The notes beneath the pieces were generated by a model. That model did not search any database. It had not been told where the DNA came from and saw only the letters and a program-made list of their open reading frames with translations. A stretch of 64,000 nucleotides of DNA, taken from positions 30,079-94,078 of the forward strand of contig JAZQQY010000015.1 in NCBI GenBank assembly GCA_045629285.1, written 5' to 3'. Source of the DNA: UBA1723 sp045629285 (lineage in GTDB: Bacteria > Bacteroidota > Bacteroidia > Bacteroidales > Paludibacteraceae). This document shows positions 32,423-41,318 of this stretch, piece by piece. The position numbers and the translations under genes were made by a program. The stretch's first letter is position 1. Each line of letters begins with the position of its first letter.

Positions 32423-34780
32423 TTAGAACTCTATCTTATACGCTACCTGTGGGAATGTCAAATTGACAATAGCCTCATCGTAGGAATTCTTCTTGTAGTT
32501 ATAGTTGTAGCCATAGAAGGCTGCCGAACGTAGGAAATCCAATACGAATGTGTGAGACACTTTTTCTTTGTTCATCTTATAGTTGAACGAAAGAGCAAAC
32601 ACTGGTTTCGTCTTCATCTTCTTGCTGAAGATCTGGGTTTCGTCATACATCACATTATGGTCGGGGTCTGCCTCTGTAGCTGCATAATCGATTGGAGTTG
32701 TTCGTTCTGGTCCTTGCAAAGTATACTTAGCACCAGCATTGATGATGTTGCTCTTGTTCTTTCCTACCATCCACTCTTTTCCTGCCACAAAATTCACGAT
32801 ATAGTTTCTATCGTAGCGAGAATGATACCACTTGCCATTGGATGCCATAAACTTCGATGAGAAGAACGAACCTGTAACCATACCGAACCATCCGTTGTGC
32901 AAATATCTTTCTAGAGTGACATCCACGCCATAGTTTCTACCCTCGCCATCTGGATCCAAATCCTTATTGACAATATAGTCGACACAATTGATCATAGAGA
33001 AACCTGTTTCCTGCTCAACTGGAACATCTAACAGATATTGGAAATATGGTTCAACCTTCAATGAAGTATTTTCATTGATTTTGTATGACATAGATGCAGT
33101 CACATGATGTGCCTTAGTAAATCCTAGATCATCGTTGACCAACTTACCATCTTTCTGTACAAAATAGATGTCTGTTCTCTCCTTACGGCTATGTATACCA
33201 TATCCTAACGCAAATTTCATTCTGCTTGTCGCTTCATATTCCATACCGAAACGAGGTTCGACAGAAGATGCGTTGTTAAGCGCAAGATATTGGTATGCCA
33301 AACCGATATTATAAGTGAACTTACCAAAATTCAACTGGTTGTTCGTAAACACATTGGCATACATAGTATTGTCGTCAGTATCAACTACTTTTTCCATCGG
33401 CGCGACAGAATATGGCGACATGTTGATTGTCAAGTTCGAACCTAATCTTGTCAGAGTGAATCCTGTCTTATTTGTGAAATGATGATTATATTTTTTATTG
33501 AAAACAGAAGTAAAAATCAGATTAGAATTAAGTTTATCTGTTTCAAAGAAAACATTGGAATTCAAATTTTCTCCACTATTCATTGGAGAATAGAAATGCT
33601 CGCACGAAGTCTCCTCTGAATTTGCTGTGAATGCCACACTAGATTTCAAAGTCGCTCCTGACTTAAAGAAATAGAGATGTGTAATACCGGAAGCTATCAT
33701 ATTCTGATCCGCGATATTAGAATTACCATCGGATGTATACTCCCACTTGTTCACATCCTTTACCATAGGTTTCTTGAAATCGTCAATCAACCCGGTTCCC
33801 CACCACGAGAAAACTCCAGCATGATCAGTAGGCAAATTAATCTTGAAATTCAAATCCTGGTATTTCAACTCCTGACCACCCATATCCACAAAACCTAGTT
33901 GAGTGGCAAGTCCCATGAACGAATATCTGTAGTTGAAGATATATGAAGCCTTCTTTTTCTTTCCGATCGGGCCTTCACTTGCAGCATCGATTCCAAGCAC
34001 TCCCACCTGAAAAGCATGCTCATACTTCTCATTATTACCACTACGCATCTTCATGTCGAAAATACCGGAAATAGCATTATTATATTCCGACGGAAAAGCT
34101 GATGTGAAGAAATCGGAATTTCCCATGACCTTTGTACTCAAAGACGAGAATATCCCGGCTCCGGCTACAGAGATATCTGCATAATGATTGGGATTAGGAA
34201 TCTCCACACCCTCTATTCTCCACGCCAACAAGTGAGGTGCATTACCATGTATTGAGATACCGTTTGTCGCACCATCTGAACTAACACCGGCATAACTGCT
34301 TGCCAAACGAGCGGGATCTTCCTCTCCACCTGGAGTACGAGAAATCTCTTCCACACTGAACATTCTTGCGCCAACCGAAGCAGTAGTATTGTTAGGCATC
34401 TGCTTATTCACCTTCACCACTACTTCATCAAGGGATGTCAACTCCTCCGACATTGGAATCATAACCACAAGTTCCTTTCCGGAAATAACTAACTGCTCCT
34501 TCAACAAAACAGGAGAATAACCGATCATCTCGGCAGACAATGTATATCTACCTACGCGTACATTTTCAATTATGAATTTTCCGTTTTCATCAGCCACAGC
34601 GCCTTGAGTAGGAACTTCTACCAAAGCCACAGTTGCAGCTGGAATCGGCATGCCAGTCGCAGCATCTACAACCACACCTCTAATTGTCTGTGTAGGAGAA
34701 GCCACATCGGCAGCAAACAATTCAGCCACACTCACCACACACATAATAATCAGGAAAAACAGCAATCTACAAATTCTCAT
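32423..34780 (-). CDS. TonB-dependent receptor with carboxypeptidase-like domain
   Basis: A 785-residue outer membrane protein: signal peptide (about 1-24), carboxypeptidase-regulatory-like beta domain (about 30-115: IRGVVVDAATGMPIPAATVAL), plug domain (about 120-240) and a 22-strand barrel to the C-terminal aromatic residue (VAYKIEF). It imports a substrate using TonB energy. No SusD partner or glycan enzyme is adjacent, so it is not a classic SusC; the ligand may be a metal complex, cofactor or peptide. Own promoter upstream. Confidence 0.9.
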   Translation of the reverse strand: MRICRLLFFLIIMCVVSVAELFAADVASPTQTIRGVVVDAATGMPIPAATVALVEVPTQGAVADENGKFIIENVRVGRYTLSAEMIGYSPVLLKEQLVISGKELVVMIPMSEELTSLDEVVVKVNKQMPNNTTASVGARMFSVEEISRTPGGEEDPARLASSYAGVSSDGATNGISIHGNAPHLLAWRIEGVEIPNPNHYADISVAGAGIFSSLSTKVMGNSDFFTSAFPSEYNNAISGIFDMKMRSGNNEKYEHAFQVGVLGIDAASEGPIGKKKKASYIFNYRYSFMGLATQLGFVDMGGQELKYQDLNFKINLPTDHAGVFSWWGTGLIDDFKKPMVKDVNKWEYTSDGNSNIADQNMIASGITHLYFFKSGATLKSSVAFTANSEETSCEHFYSPMNSGENLNSNVFFETDKLNSNLIFTSVFNKKYNHHFTNKTGFTLTRLGSNLTINMSPYSVAPMEKVVDTDDNTMYANVFTNNQLNFGKFTYNIGLAYQYLALNNASSVEPRFGMEYEATSRMKFALGYGIHSRKERTDIYFVQKDGKLVNDDLGFTKAHHVTASMSYKINENTSLKVEPYFQYLLDVPVEQETGFSMINCVDYIVNKDLDPDGEGRNYGVDVTLERYLHNGWFGMVTGSFFSSKFMASNGKWYHSRYDRNYIVNFVAGKEWMVGKNKSNIINAGAKYTLQGPERTTPIDYAATEADPDHNVMYDETQIFSKKMKTKPVFALSFNYKMNKEKVSHTFVLDFLRSAAFYGYNYNYKKNSYDEAIVNLTFPQVAYKIEF

Positions 34781-34827
34781 TTTGCATAAACATTATAATT
34801 CTACATTTTCGTTTTTTGTCGACACTG

Positions 34828-34858
34828 CAAAATTACAGATGCCTGAATTTGTGTGCAA
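34828..34858 (-). promoter_or_regulatory. Promoter of the TonB-dependent receptor gene
   Basis: Minus-strand TTTG (34859-34856), a 20-nt spacer and TAATTTTG (34835-34828) fit the consensus, 47 nt upstream of the ATG. The rest of 34860-34973 has no visible gene. Confidence 0.65.
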
Positions 34859-34973
34859 AAAATGGGGATATATGGAAAGATTATGTGATTAGGAGCAAAT
34901 TGATGGGACAAAATGCATACTTACGTGATAAATTTCATTGTCCAAAAATATATAAGGATAGGCTAAAAACAAA

Positions 34974-35003
34974 AAATCCCGACAATTTTCATTGCCGGGA
35001 TTT
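34974..35003 (-). terminator. Terminator of the coiled-coil lipoprotein gene
   Basis: AAATCCCGGCAAT (35003-34991, minus strand) pairs with ATTGTCGGGATTT (34986-34974), with one G-U, around a GAAA loop and followed by Ts. Confidence 0.88.
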
Positions 35004-35020
35004 TACACTGAATCAATTGA

Positions 35021-35893
35021 TTATTTGTCAGAAGCTGACTCGATGATCAAGTAATCCTGAGTTGACCAGAACTTGTTGTAATCCTTGATCTTCAAAACCC
35101 AAGTCTTATCCTCTGCGCTCTTCTGAACTAGAGTGTAAGATGTCATTGGGTGAACTGTGCGAACCTTAGGCTTCTTAGTACCAAGCTCAAGCTCTGTAAA
35201 GTCTCTCTTATCAACCTTAGTCATTCCTGATCTGTTAACGTTTCCGCCCTTCTTCAAGATCAACTTCTCGATATCGTTAAGACCCTTAGCCTTCAAAGCC
35301 TTCTTGTCACCTACAAGGTAGTAAACAGAGTTCAACTCTGCATCCTGAGCAGCGATAGCAGCAGCCTGCTGTGCAGATACAGCGTTAACTGAGTCGATGC
35401 TAGCCTTAGCAGCAACGTTAATGTTCTCTAGCTCAGCGATCTTGATGTTCTTAGCCTCAAGTTCCTCCTTAAGCTTAGCCATCTCAGCCTTGCTCTCCTC
35501 CAACTGCTTCTTCAACTTACCGATAGTACCGCGAAGACCGTTAAGCTGACCGTTAGACTTAGCCAACTTCTCCTCCAACTCGTTGATCTTCTGGTTGCTC
35601 TGCTGAATACGCTCTGTGATTAGCTTGAAATCCTCCTGGATATTAGCCTTGTTTGTGCCACCTTCCTGGCCCTTGTCGTCAAGAATACCTAGCTCAACTT
35701 CCTTGATCTGCTTCATGTTGGCGTTAACCTCCTCGAATAGATCAGACATCTGCTGTGAAATCTGACGCTCCTCTGCCAAAACCAACTTCAAAGAGTCTGA
35801 AGTCTTGTTGGCCTGATCAATCTCACCCTGCCATGGGTTGCATGATGTAGCAGCAACTAGTGCTACGCCTGCGAATAAAATTGCTTTTTTCAT
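35021..35893 (-). CDS. Coiled-coil lipoprotein
   Basis: A 290-residue lipoprotein (lipobox AATSC, Cys 18). Residues about 20-185 form a long heptad-rich coiled coil (EEKLAKSNGQLNGLRGTIGKLKKQLEESKAEMAKLKEELEAKNIKIAELEN), followed by a small globular C-terminal domain (YYLVGDKKALKAKGL...FTELELGTKKPKVRTVHPMTSYTL). Its codon use resembles that of ompA, suggesting high expression. The design is reminiscent of murein-lipoprotein-like spacers and of Bacteroidota proteins with a similar C-terminal YVVG-x-KKEL motif, whose function is unknown. Monocistronic. Confidence 0.82.
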   Translation of the reverse strand: MKKAILFAGVALVAATSCNPWQGEIDQANKTSDSLKLVLAEERQISQQMSDLFEEVNANMKQIKEVELGILDDKGQEGGTNKANIQEDFKLITERIQQSNQKINELEEKLAKSNGQLNGLRGTIGKLKKQLEESKAEMAKLKEELEAKNIKIAELENINVAAKASIDSVNAVSAQQAAAIAAQDAELNSVYYLVGDKKALKAKGLNDIEKLILKKGGNVNRSGMTKVDKRDFTELELGTKKPKVRTVHPMTSYTLVQKSAEDKTWVLKIKDYNKFWSTQDYLIIESASDK

Positions 35894-35965
35894 TTTATAT
35901 ATTTTTTATTAATTATTCTATATTACGGGCATATTACATGCCTTCTCTAAATCATCAATCCTTTG

Positions 35966-36063
35966 TTATTCTGCACTTACCGGCTCACAACCCACACAAG
36001 ATACATCCTTCTGTGTTTCACTGTAACATGAAGTAACAACAGATATCACTACGAAAAAGAACG
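35966..36063 (-). other. Possible small lipoprotein ORF without a standard start
   Basis: In the 250-nt gap after rsmI, one minus-strand frame reads LEKSFFFVVISVVTSCYSET and continues to a CVGC motif before TAA at 35968-35966. This looks like a lipoprotein signal with lipobox VTSC and a short Cys-containing tail. The frame is open back to about 36110, but no ATG or TTG precedes the hydrophobic stretch; the only GTG lies inside it. It may be a remnant or chance. The remaining parts of 35894-36143 show nothing. Confidence 0.25.
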
Positions 36064-36143
36064 ATTTTTCTAATACTCTATCAAATATCGTGCCAAAACG
36101 TTTTTTTGCAACTTTTCTTTTTCAACAGTATTACTACAAAACG

Positions 36144-36857
36144 TCATTCTTCATCGTCGTCATATTTCTTTTTGCTTGCCTTTTCCTTCTCTTTTCCGGA
36201 AATGACAATGACGAATTCACCTTTTGGCTCGTTTGTTTCAAAATGTGCTTTTACCTCAGACACCTTACCTCTTACCGTCTGCTCAAACTTCTTTGAAATC
36301 TCACGCGATACCGACACTACTCTGTCCGGTCCGGCGATCTCTTCAAGCTGAGCCAAAGTCTTTACGACTCTGTACGGCGACTCGTATATGATGGAAGTAC
36401 GCTCTTCCTCAGCAATCTCTTTCAAGCGAGTCTGACGTCCTTTCTTCTGTGGCAAGAATCCTTCGAAACAAAATCTGTCTGTAGGCAATCCGGAATCAAC
36501 GATTGCAGGAACAAACGCTGTCGCACCGGGAAGGCACTCAACCTCTACCCCTGCCTCAGCACACGCTCTTGACAACATGAATCCAGGATCCGATATTCCA
36601 GGTGTGCCGGCATCACTGATCAATGCCACATTCTCACCCGACTTAATCTTCGCTACAACAGAATTGCAAGTCTGATGCTCATTAAACTTGTGATGAGACA
36701 TCATCTTGTTCTCTATCTCAAAATGCTTTAGCAAAACACTTGACGTGCGAGTATCTTCAGCCAATATCAAATCAGCCTCTTTCAATACTCGTACTGCTCT
36801 GAATGTCATGTCTTCTAGATTGCCGACCGGTGTCGGAACTATATACAACTTTGCCAT
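36144..36857 (-). CDS. rsmI: 16S rRNA (cytidine(1402)-2'-O)-methyltransferase
   Basis: With ATG 36857 as the start (MAKLYIVPTPVGNLEDMTFR) the protein has 237 residues. Upstream in-frame codons overlap the preceding gene and are not homologous. It has the typical tetrapyrrole-methylase fold motifs: ILAEDTRTSSVLLKHF, LISDAGTPGISDPG, LPGATAFVPAIVDSGLPTDRFCFEGFLP and YESPYRVVKTL. It methylates the ribose of C1402 in the decoding centre. A Lys/Asp/Glu-rich tail ends it. It lies 4 bp after the gene at 36862-37644, with which it is presumably co-transcribed. Confidence 0.94.
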   Translation of the reverse strand: MAKLYIVPTPVGNLEDMTFRAVRVLKEADLILAEDTRTSSVLLKHFEIENKMMSHHKFNEHQTCNSVVAKIKSGENVALISDAGTPGISDPGFMLSRACAEAGVEVECLPGATAFVPAIVDSGLPTDRFCFEGFLPQKKGRQTRLKEIAEEERTSIIYESPYRVVKTLAQLEEIAGPDRVVSVSREISKKFEQTVRGKVSEVKAHFETNEPKGEFVIVISGKEKEKASKKKYDDDEE

Positions 36858-36861
36858 AACA

Positions 36862-37644
36862 TTAGTTAGTGAATCTTGCTTCCAATAATTCCATAAAATC
36901 GAATGCTGCGCCTTCTGTTGTGTCCCAATTGAAATTCTCAGCCACGTAAGCCTCTGCCTCCTGCAATGACGACATTGCATTCAACTTGTCAATCGTAGTG
37001 TTCAACAACGCCATGTCTCCACCGAACAACTCCCTCTGGTAACGGAATCTGTCGTTGAAATTAAGTGCTTTGCGCAAATCTGTAACAAATCGGCTCTCCA
37101 AACGTCTGCCACCTTTGAATCTCTCATTTGTGATGACTGGATTGCTAACTGTTGTCTTCGGCTGTTCCACAACTGGCGAAGGAGTACTCATCTCCTCTAC
37201 TTTCTTAGGCTCCGGTTCTTTCGCAACAACCTTAACAGAATCTATAGCGACAGTGTCAACTTCAGTAGTAGTGTTTTTCTTTGGACTAACCAACTCTTCT
37301 TCTATGTTGACTTTCTGCACCTGAGCAACCTGCGTATTCTCGGCAACCACCACTTTCTCTACTACCGGATCCTCCTTTACACTTACCTCTACTGTCTTTG
37401 TCTCTACCGCTGGCTCTTCCTTTGGTTGCTCAACGACAACTGTCTTGACCTCAGATTTGCCCAACGACTCCTCTTTGCTCTCAACACTTAACTGTTCAAA
37501 CTCCGACAATATGTTTCTCACCTTTTGAAGAGCGAGGTCGTGCATTGCGTAAGGTATCGTTTCCATACTCTCCATGCACTTTGTAAGCATGTCAAGTTCG
37601 GAAATGTCATTCAGTATAAAAGTGATAAGTTTATTTTTATTCAT
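36862..37644 (-). CDS. Conserved Bacteroidales protein with Val/Glu/Pro-rich linker
   Basis: From ATG 37644 (MNKNKLITFILNDISELDML) the protein has 260 residues; the earlier in-frame start at 37833 overlaps the divergent prmC gene and is unlikely. It has a helical N-terminal domain (1-55), a long low-complexity linker rich in Val, Glu, Lys and Pro (about 60-180) and a conserved C-terminal helical domain (SRFVTDLRKALNFNDRFRYQRELFGGDMALLNTTIDKLNAM...AEAYVAENFNWD). I have seen this C-terminal pattern in uncharacterised Bacteroidales proteins. No signal peptide. Upstream of rsmI in an operon; function unknown. Confidence 0.75.
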   Translation of the reverse strand: MNKNKLITFILNDISELDMLTKCMESMETIPYAMHDLALQKVRNILSEFEQLSVESKEESLGKSEVKTVVVEQPKEEPAVETKTVEVSVKEDPVVEKVVVAENTQVAQVQKVNIEEELVSPKKNTTTEVDTVAIDSVKVVAKEPEPKKVEEMSTPSPVVEQPKTTVSNPVITNERFKGGRRLESRFVTDLRKALNFNDRFRYQRELFGGDMALLNTTIDKLNAMSSLQEAEAYVAENFNWDTTEGAAFDFMELLEARFTN

Positions 37645-37768
37645 CAAGAATAACTTTTTTACTTTATCTTTGCCGCAAAATTCGCACATCAACAATGCAT
37701 TCGGCACTATTGAATATGCAAATATAAATAGTTTTTTACGAAAAGTACGATATATTTTGCTTTTTTTC

Positions 37769-38614
37769 ATGAGACAAATAAAGAATAATTTCATCTCCAC
37801 TCTTTCATATTTATACGACACATCTGAAATCAATGAAATTTTCTACGAATGCATTTCGCATATCTCCGGAAAATCGCGCAGCCAAATAATAATGACGTTG
37901 TCCGATAAGGCCTCCGACGAAATCAGAGAACAAAGTTTGGCTATGCTTTCACGTCTTGAAAAGGGCGAACCGATGCAATACGTGCTGGGGTTCGAATGGT
38001 TCGACGGAATGAAATTCGCTGTTGATTCACGAGTGTTGATTCCACGTCCTGAGACTGTGGCTCTCGTGGATGAAATAGAAAATCTTTATGGCGACAAAAA
38101 AGTCCGTGTGCTGGATATCGGCACAGGCTCTGGAGCCATCGCAGTCTCGATCAAGAAAAGAATGCCCAATGCAGATGTTACGGCTGCGGACATCAGCGAA
38201 GGTGCTCTTTCTGTAGCATCGGCAAACGCAAAGGACAATGATGCCGACGTGACATTCGTGTGCGACGATGCCCTATCCGACTCTTTCCTATCCGGGTGCA
38301 AACCTTTTAATGTGGTTGTAAGCAACCCTCCATACATCTGCCCAAGCGAAAAAGCAGAGATGCGATCTAACGTGTTGGACTTTGAGCCTCATCTCGCTCT
38401 TTTCGTACCACAAGACAATCCATTGCTGTTTTACAATAAAATCACTAAATTTGCGTTAGATAATTTGGAAAGCGACGGAGCTTTGCTATTCGAAACGAAT
38501 GCGGCATACGTTCACGATGTTGCGGAGATGATGCGTGGGTATGGATTCAACAATGTAGTTGTAATCAAGGACTGTTTCGACCGTGAACGATTCGTGGTTG
38601 GCAAAATGAAATGA
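37769..38614 (+). CDS. prmC: Release factor glutamine methyltransferase
   Basis: I take ATG 37769 (MRQIKNNFISTLSYLYD), giving 281 residues; the in-frame upstream start at 37574 lies within the divergent gene. It has an N-terminal helical domain (about 1-75), VLIPRPETVALVDEI, SAM motif I VLDIGTGSGAIAVSI and the catalytic NPPY (VVSNPPYICPSE). It methylates the GGQ glutamine of RF1/RF2. Its stop overlaps the recX start by 4 bases. The prmC-recX-CPBP order forms one operon. Confidence 0.94.
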   Translation: MRQIKNNFISTLSYLYDTSEINEIFYECISHISGKSRSQIIMTLSDKASDEIREQSLAMLSRLEKGEPMQYVLGFEWFDGMKFAVDSRVLIPRPETVALVDEIENLYGDKKVRVLDIGTGSGAIAVSIKKRMPNADVTAADISEGALSVASANAKDNDADVTFVCDDALSDSFLSGCKPFNVVVSNPPYICPSEKAEMRSNVLDFEPHLALFVPQDNPLLFYNKITKFALDNLESDGALLFETNAAYVHDVAEMMRGYGFNNVVVIKDCFDRERFVVGKMK

Positions 38615-39120
38615 TGTTGGAAACGAAAGTTAAAATATGGAGCAAGGATGAAGCATTGACTAAGATGTCGATGCTGTGTGCGGAGTCGGAGAAATGCAAA
38701 AACGACATCGCAGATAAATTGAAGCGTCACGGGCTTTCGTCTGCAGACATAAATTCTGTTCTGACATGTTTGGAAAGCGAAAAATTCATCGACGAAGCTA
38801 GATATTCAAGATTCTTCGCCAAAGACAAATACAAATTTGCAAAGTGGGGACGTAAAAAAATAGAATATGCGCTCAAGATGAAACGAATTCCCGTCGCCTA
38901 TATCAAAGAAGCATTGGAGGAGATTCCTGATGATGCTTATGAAGAGACAATGATGGCTGCACTCGCGTCGAAATTCAAAACGATCAAATTCCAAAACCGT
39001 TACGACGCAAAAGGAAAACTATTCAGATTTGCAGCTTCACGAGGATATGAAAGCAGCGTGGCTCTTGAAGCCATCGACAAAATATTAAATGATAATTCAG
39101 TGAACGATGATGAAGATTAA
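38611..39120 (+). CDS. recX: Regulatory protein RecX
   Basis: A 169-residue all-helical protein of the RecX family (three repeats; CKNDIADKLKRHGLSSADINSVLTCLESEKFIDEARYSRFFAKDKYKFAKWGRKKIEYALK). It inhibits or modulates RecA filaments. Starts within the last codon of prmC (ATGA overlap), so translation is coupled; recA is not in the window. A second Met immediately follows the first and may be the true start. Confidence 0.9.
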   Translation: MMLETKVKIWSKDEALTKMSMLCAESEKCKNDIADKLKRHGLSSADINSVLTCLESEKFIDEARYSRFFAKDKYKFAKWGRKKIEYALKMKRIPVAYIKEALEEIPDDAYEETMMAALASKFKTIKFQNRYDAKGKLFRFAASRGYESSVALEAIDKILNDNSVNDDED

Positions 39121-40003
39121 TTTTATCAAAGGAATGTTTGCCGACTATGGACTAGGCAAAAGAATGTTGTTGCTATTCGGAATTTTCTTGTTGACGGAAA
39201 TATTCGGCAACGTCATCGCTTTGGGATTCGGCAAATTGGGAGAAATGTTCTTGTCTACCAACAACGTGATTCGTTTGGAGCAATTTGTCGGCTCTATGGT
39301 TTCGTTTGCTGGAGCAGCCATATTATTCTATTATCTTGTTTCTCAAAAGGACAATTTCTTTTCTTTTTTCAAATTTGAGAAAAAGCACAGATTATTGCTG
39401 TACTTGTTGGCAGTTCTTGCCTTGGCATCACTTTTGCCTCTCGTAAACTACACGGCATACATCAACGAGAACATGAAACTTCCAGAAAGTCTGTCGCTTA
39501 TCGAGGAAAAGATGAAGGAAATGGAAGAATTGGCAAAGGCCCTAACGCTAGACTTGCTAAAAACAGATTCTTTTTTCTTGTTTTTGACAAACATAATTGT
39601 CATTGCCATAGCTCCTGCGTTCTGCGAAGAGATGTTGTTCAGAGGGGCATTACAAAAGACTTTACAGGAAAGGATGGCTCCGTGGCTAGCAATAGTCATC
39701 ACATCGATTCTGTTCAGCGCGATGCATTTACAATTCTACGGATTCATTCCAAGATTCCTTCTTTCCGTATTCCTCGGATTGCTATTCTACATTAGCGGAA
39801 GCATGAAACTTAACATGTTTGCCCACTGCTTCAACAACGCTGTCGCAGTTATAGTCTACTATTTCTGTTCAATGGCAAACGTAGCCATTGACGACGCTCC
39901 GACAGAGACTTTGGGGAAAGAAGATGCTGTTGCGGCAATCGTATCTACTTTAATTTTTGCCGGAATCATGTGGGTAATCTATAGACACGTAAAAAAAGAA
40001 TAA
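39107..40003 (+). CDS. CPBP-family intramembrane metalloprotease
   Basis: A 298-residue integral membrane protein with about seven helices. The family motifs are present: CEEMLFRGALQ (E-E-x-x-x-R), SAMHLQFYGFIPRFLLSVFLG (F/x-x-x-H) and HCFNNAVAVIVYY (H-x-x-x-N). Homologues cleave or process substrates in the membrane (for example CAAX-type proteins and bacteriocin immunity). It overlaps recX by 14 bp, so it is translated from the same message. Substrate unknown. Confidence 0.88.
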   Translation: MMKINFIKGMFADYGLGKRMLLLFGIFLLTEIFGNVIALGFGKLGEMFLSTNNVIRLEQFVGSMVSFAGAAILFYYLVSQKDNFFSFFKFEKKHRLLLYLLAVLALASLLPLVNYTAYINENMKLPESLSLIEEKMKEMEELAKALTLDLLKTDSFFLFLTNIIVIAIAPAFCEEMLFRGALQKTLQERMAPWLAIVITSILFSAMHLQFYGFIPRFLLSVFLGLLFYISGSMKLNMFAHCFNNAVAVIVYYFCSMANVAIDDAPTETLGKEDAVAAIVSTLIFAGIMWVIYRHVKKE

Positions 40004-40017
40004 CAACAAGGAATGAC

Positions 40018-40057
40018 AACAAAAGAGCCGCCACTTCAAAGTGACGGCTCTTTTGTT
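40018..40057. terminator. Bidirectional terminator
   Basis: AACAAAAGAGCCG (40018-40030) pairs with CGGCTCTTTTGTT (40045-40057), with a further CACTT/AAGTG inside one mismatch. It lies between the convergent CPBP and clostripain-like genes. Confidence 0.9.
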
Positions 40058-40099
40058 ATACAGGATTCCAAGATTTTCCAAACTTTATTTTCCAATGTC

Positions 40100-41263
40100 T
40101 TAATGTGTATCCAAATACCAGCTTGTCTTCTTATAGTCTTCTGCTATAGGATGTTCAGTAGGTTCTGATGTCGACACGCCACAATATTTCTTGATAGCGA
40201 TCTGACCGCCCAACGTAGAAAAATACGAAGGTGTATTTCTCTTGTACGGAACTGCAACACTCATCACATGATCAAATTCCTGCAACAAATTCTCATCTTC
40301 AGTCAGATGGTAAACATAATCCTGAAAGTCGAAGAATACTCTTGGCGAATAACCATCCAGACGCTGCAAACTATATCCATTGACTTTTAATGTCGTATCA
40401 ACAGAAAGATTGATCTTTTTCATCAATCTTGCAAGACCGTCAAGAGCATTGCAATTGATTGTAGAGATAGTTCCGCAAGGCTTTTCATAACCGATATAGA
40501 ATCTGTAGAACTCATCACAGACAGCCTCATAATCCACACCGTTGATCAGATATTTACCACAATTCAAATATGGAAAACCGTATGCCATGACCTCTGTCGG
40601 ATAAGCAATGATATACTTGCACACATCTTTCAATTCGTACGCAACCTCTATATTTGCCATATAACAATTGTCAAACAGAATCATCTCCATTCTGTTGATC
40701 TTGGAATTTTTGATTCCTTGCTTGAATGTAGAGATCTCTATTTGATATTCAGGAGTCGTTCCGCCAAGATATCTTGTCAACGGCATTTCATCCGAAGATG
40801 CGGATGATGATCGTGTGGCAAAGGCATCGATAGGCGCCCAAGCAGTTCCGTGACATCCAACTGTCATGGAATAACTGTTGGACGGAAATTTTGCATATAC
40901 ACGATCAAGCATATCTGTGATTCCTTCACTTGTAGTAAATTTTGGATTCGAATAAGTCTCCAAAATTTCCTCCGTACAAGTTCCGTTCTGATTCTTCAAT
41001 TCTATAAGATCAACCGATTCAGGAGCAGTCTCGATACAAACGACGTAGCGCTCATTATCAGAGCCATGTTGCTGGATAACATGCTTGAAATCATTGATAT
41101 TCTGAATAAAACATGGTTTCAGATTGTTAGACCATGGAAAGAACATAATAGTGGTATTTCCAACAGGTATTCGTGTGTCGTCTACATCTTCGAATTCATC
41201 GGTACAAGCAATGAAACTGAAGATTGCAAGAAAACATAACAACAAAATCTCTATTTTTTTCAT
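40100..41263 (-). CDS. Clostripain-family (C11) cysteine peptidase lipoprotein
   Basis: From ATG 41263 (MKKIEILLLCFLAIFSFIAC) the product is a 387-residue lipoprotein (Cys about 20); a Met four codons upstream is an alternative. It has the C11 pattern: TTIMFFPWSNNL, catalytic His in SMTVGCHGTAWAP (about 142) and catalytic Cys in MILFDNCYMANIEVAYEL (about 198). Such caspase-fold peptidases cut after Arg or Lys and are common in gut Bacteroidales, where one activates toxins. A cell-surface or periplasmic role is likely. Single-gene unit. Confidence 0.87.
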   Translation of the reverse strand: MKKIEILLLCFLAIFSFIACTDEFEDVDDTRIPVGNTTIMFFPWSNNLKPCFIQNINDFKHVIQQHGSDNERYVVCIETAPESVDLIELKNQNGTCTEEILETYSNPKFTTSEGITDMLDRVYAKFPSNSYSMTVGCHGTAWAPIDAFATRSSSASSDEMPLTRYLGGTTPEYQIEISTFKQGIKNSKINRMEMILFDNCYMANIEVAYELKDVCKYIIAYPTEVMAYGFPYLNCGKYLINGVDYEAVCDEFYRFYIGYEKPCGTISTINCNALDGLARLMKKINLSVDTTLKVNGYSLQRLDGYSPRVFFDFQDYVYHLTEDENLLQEFDHVMSVAVPYKRNTPSYFSTLGGQIAIKKYCGVSTSEPTEHPIAEDYKKTSWYLDTH

Positions 41264-41318
41264 ACTTAAAAACAAAAAGGCAGAGAAGCCGAAGCCTCAC
41301 TGCCATATTATGATACTA

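Noticed and set aside
37574..37768. Upstream extension of prmC and the reciprocal extension of the gene at 36862
   Set aside because: Both extensions run through the divergent promoter region and show no family similarity; the later ATGs give normal N-termini.
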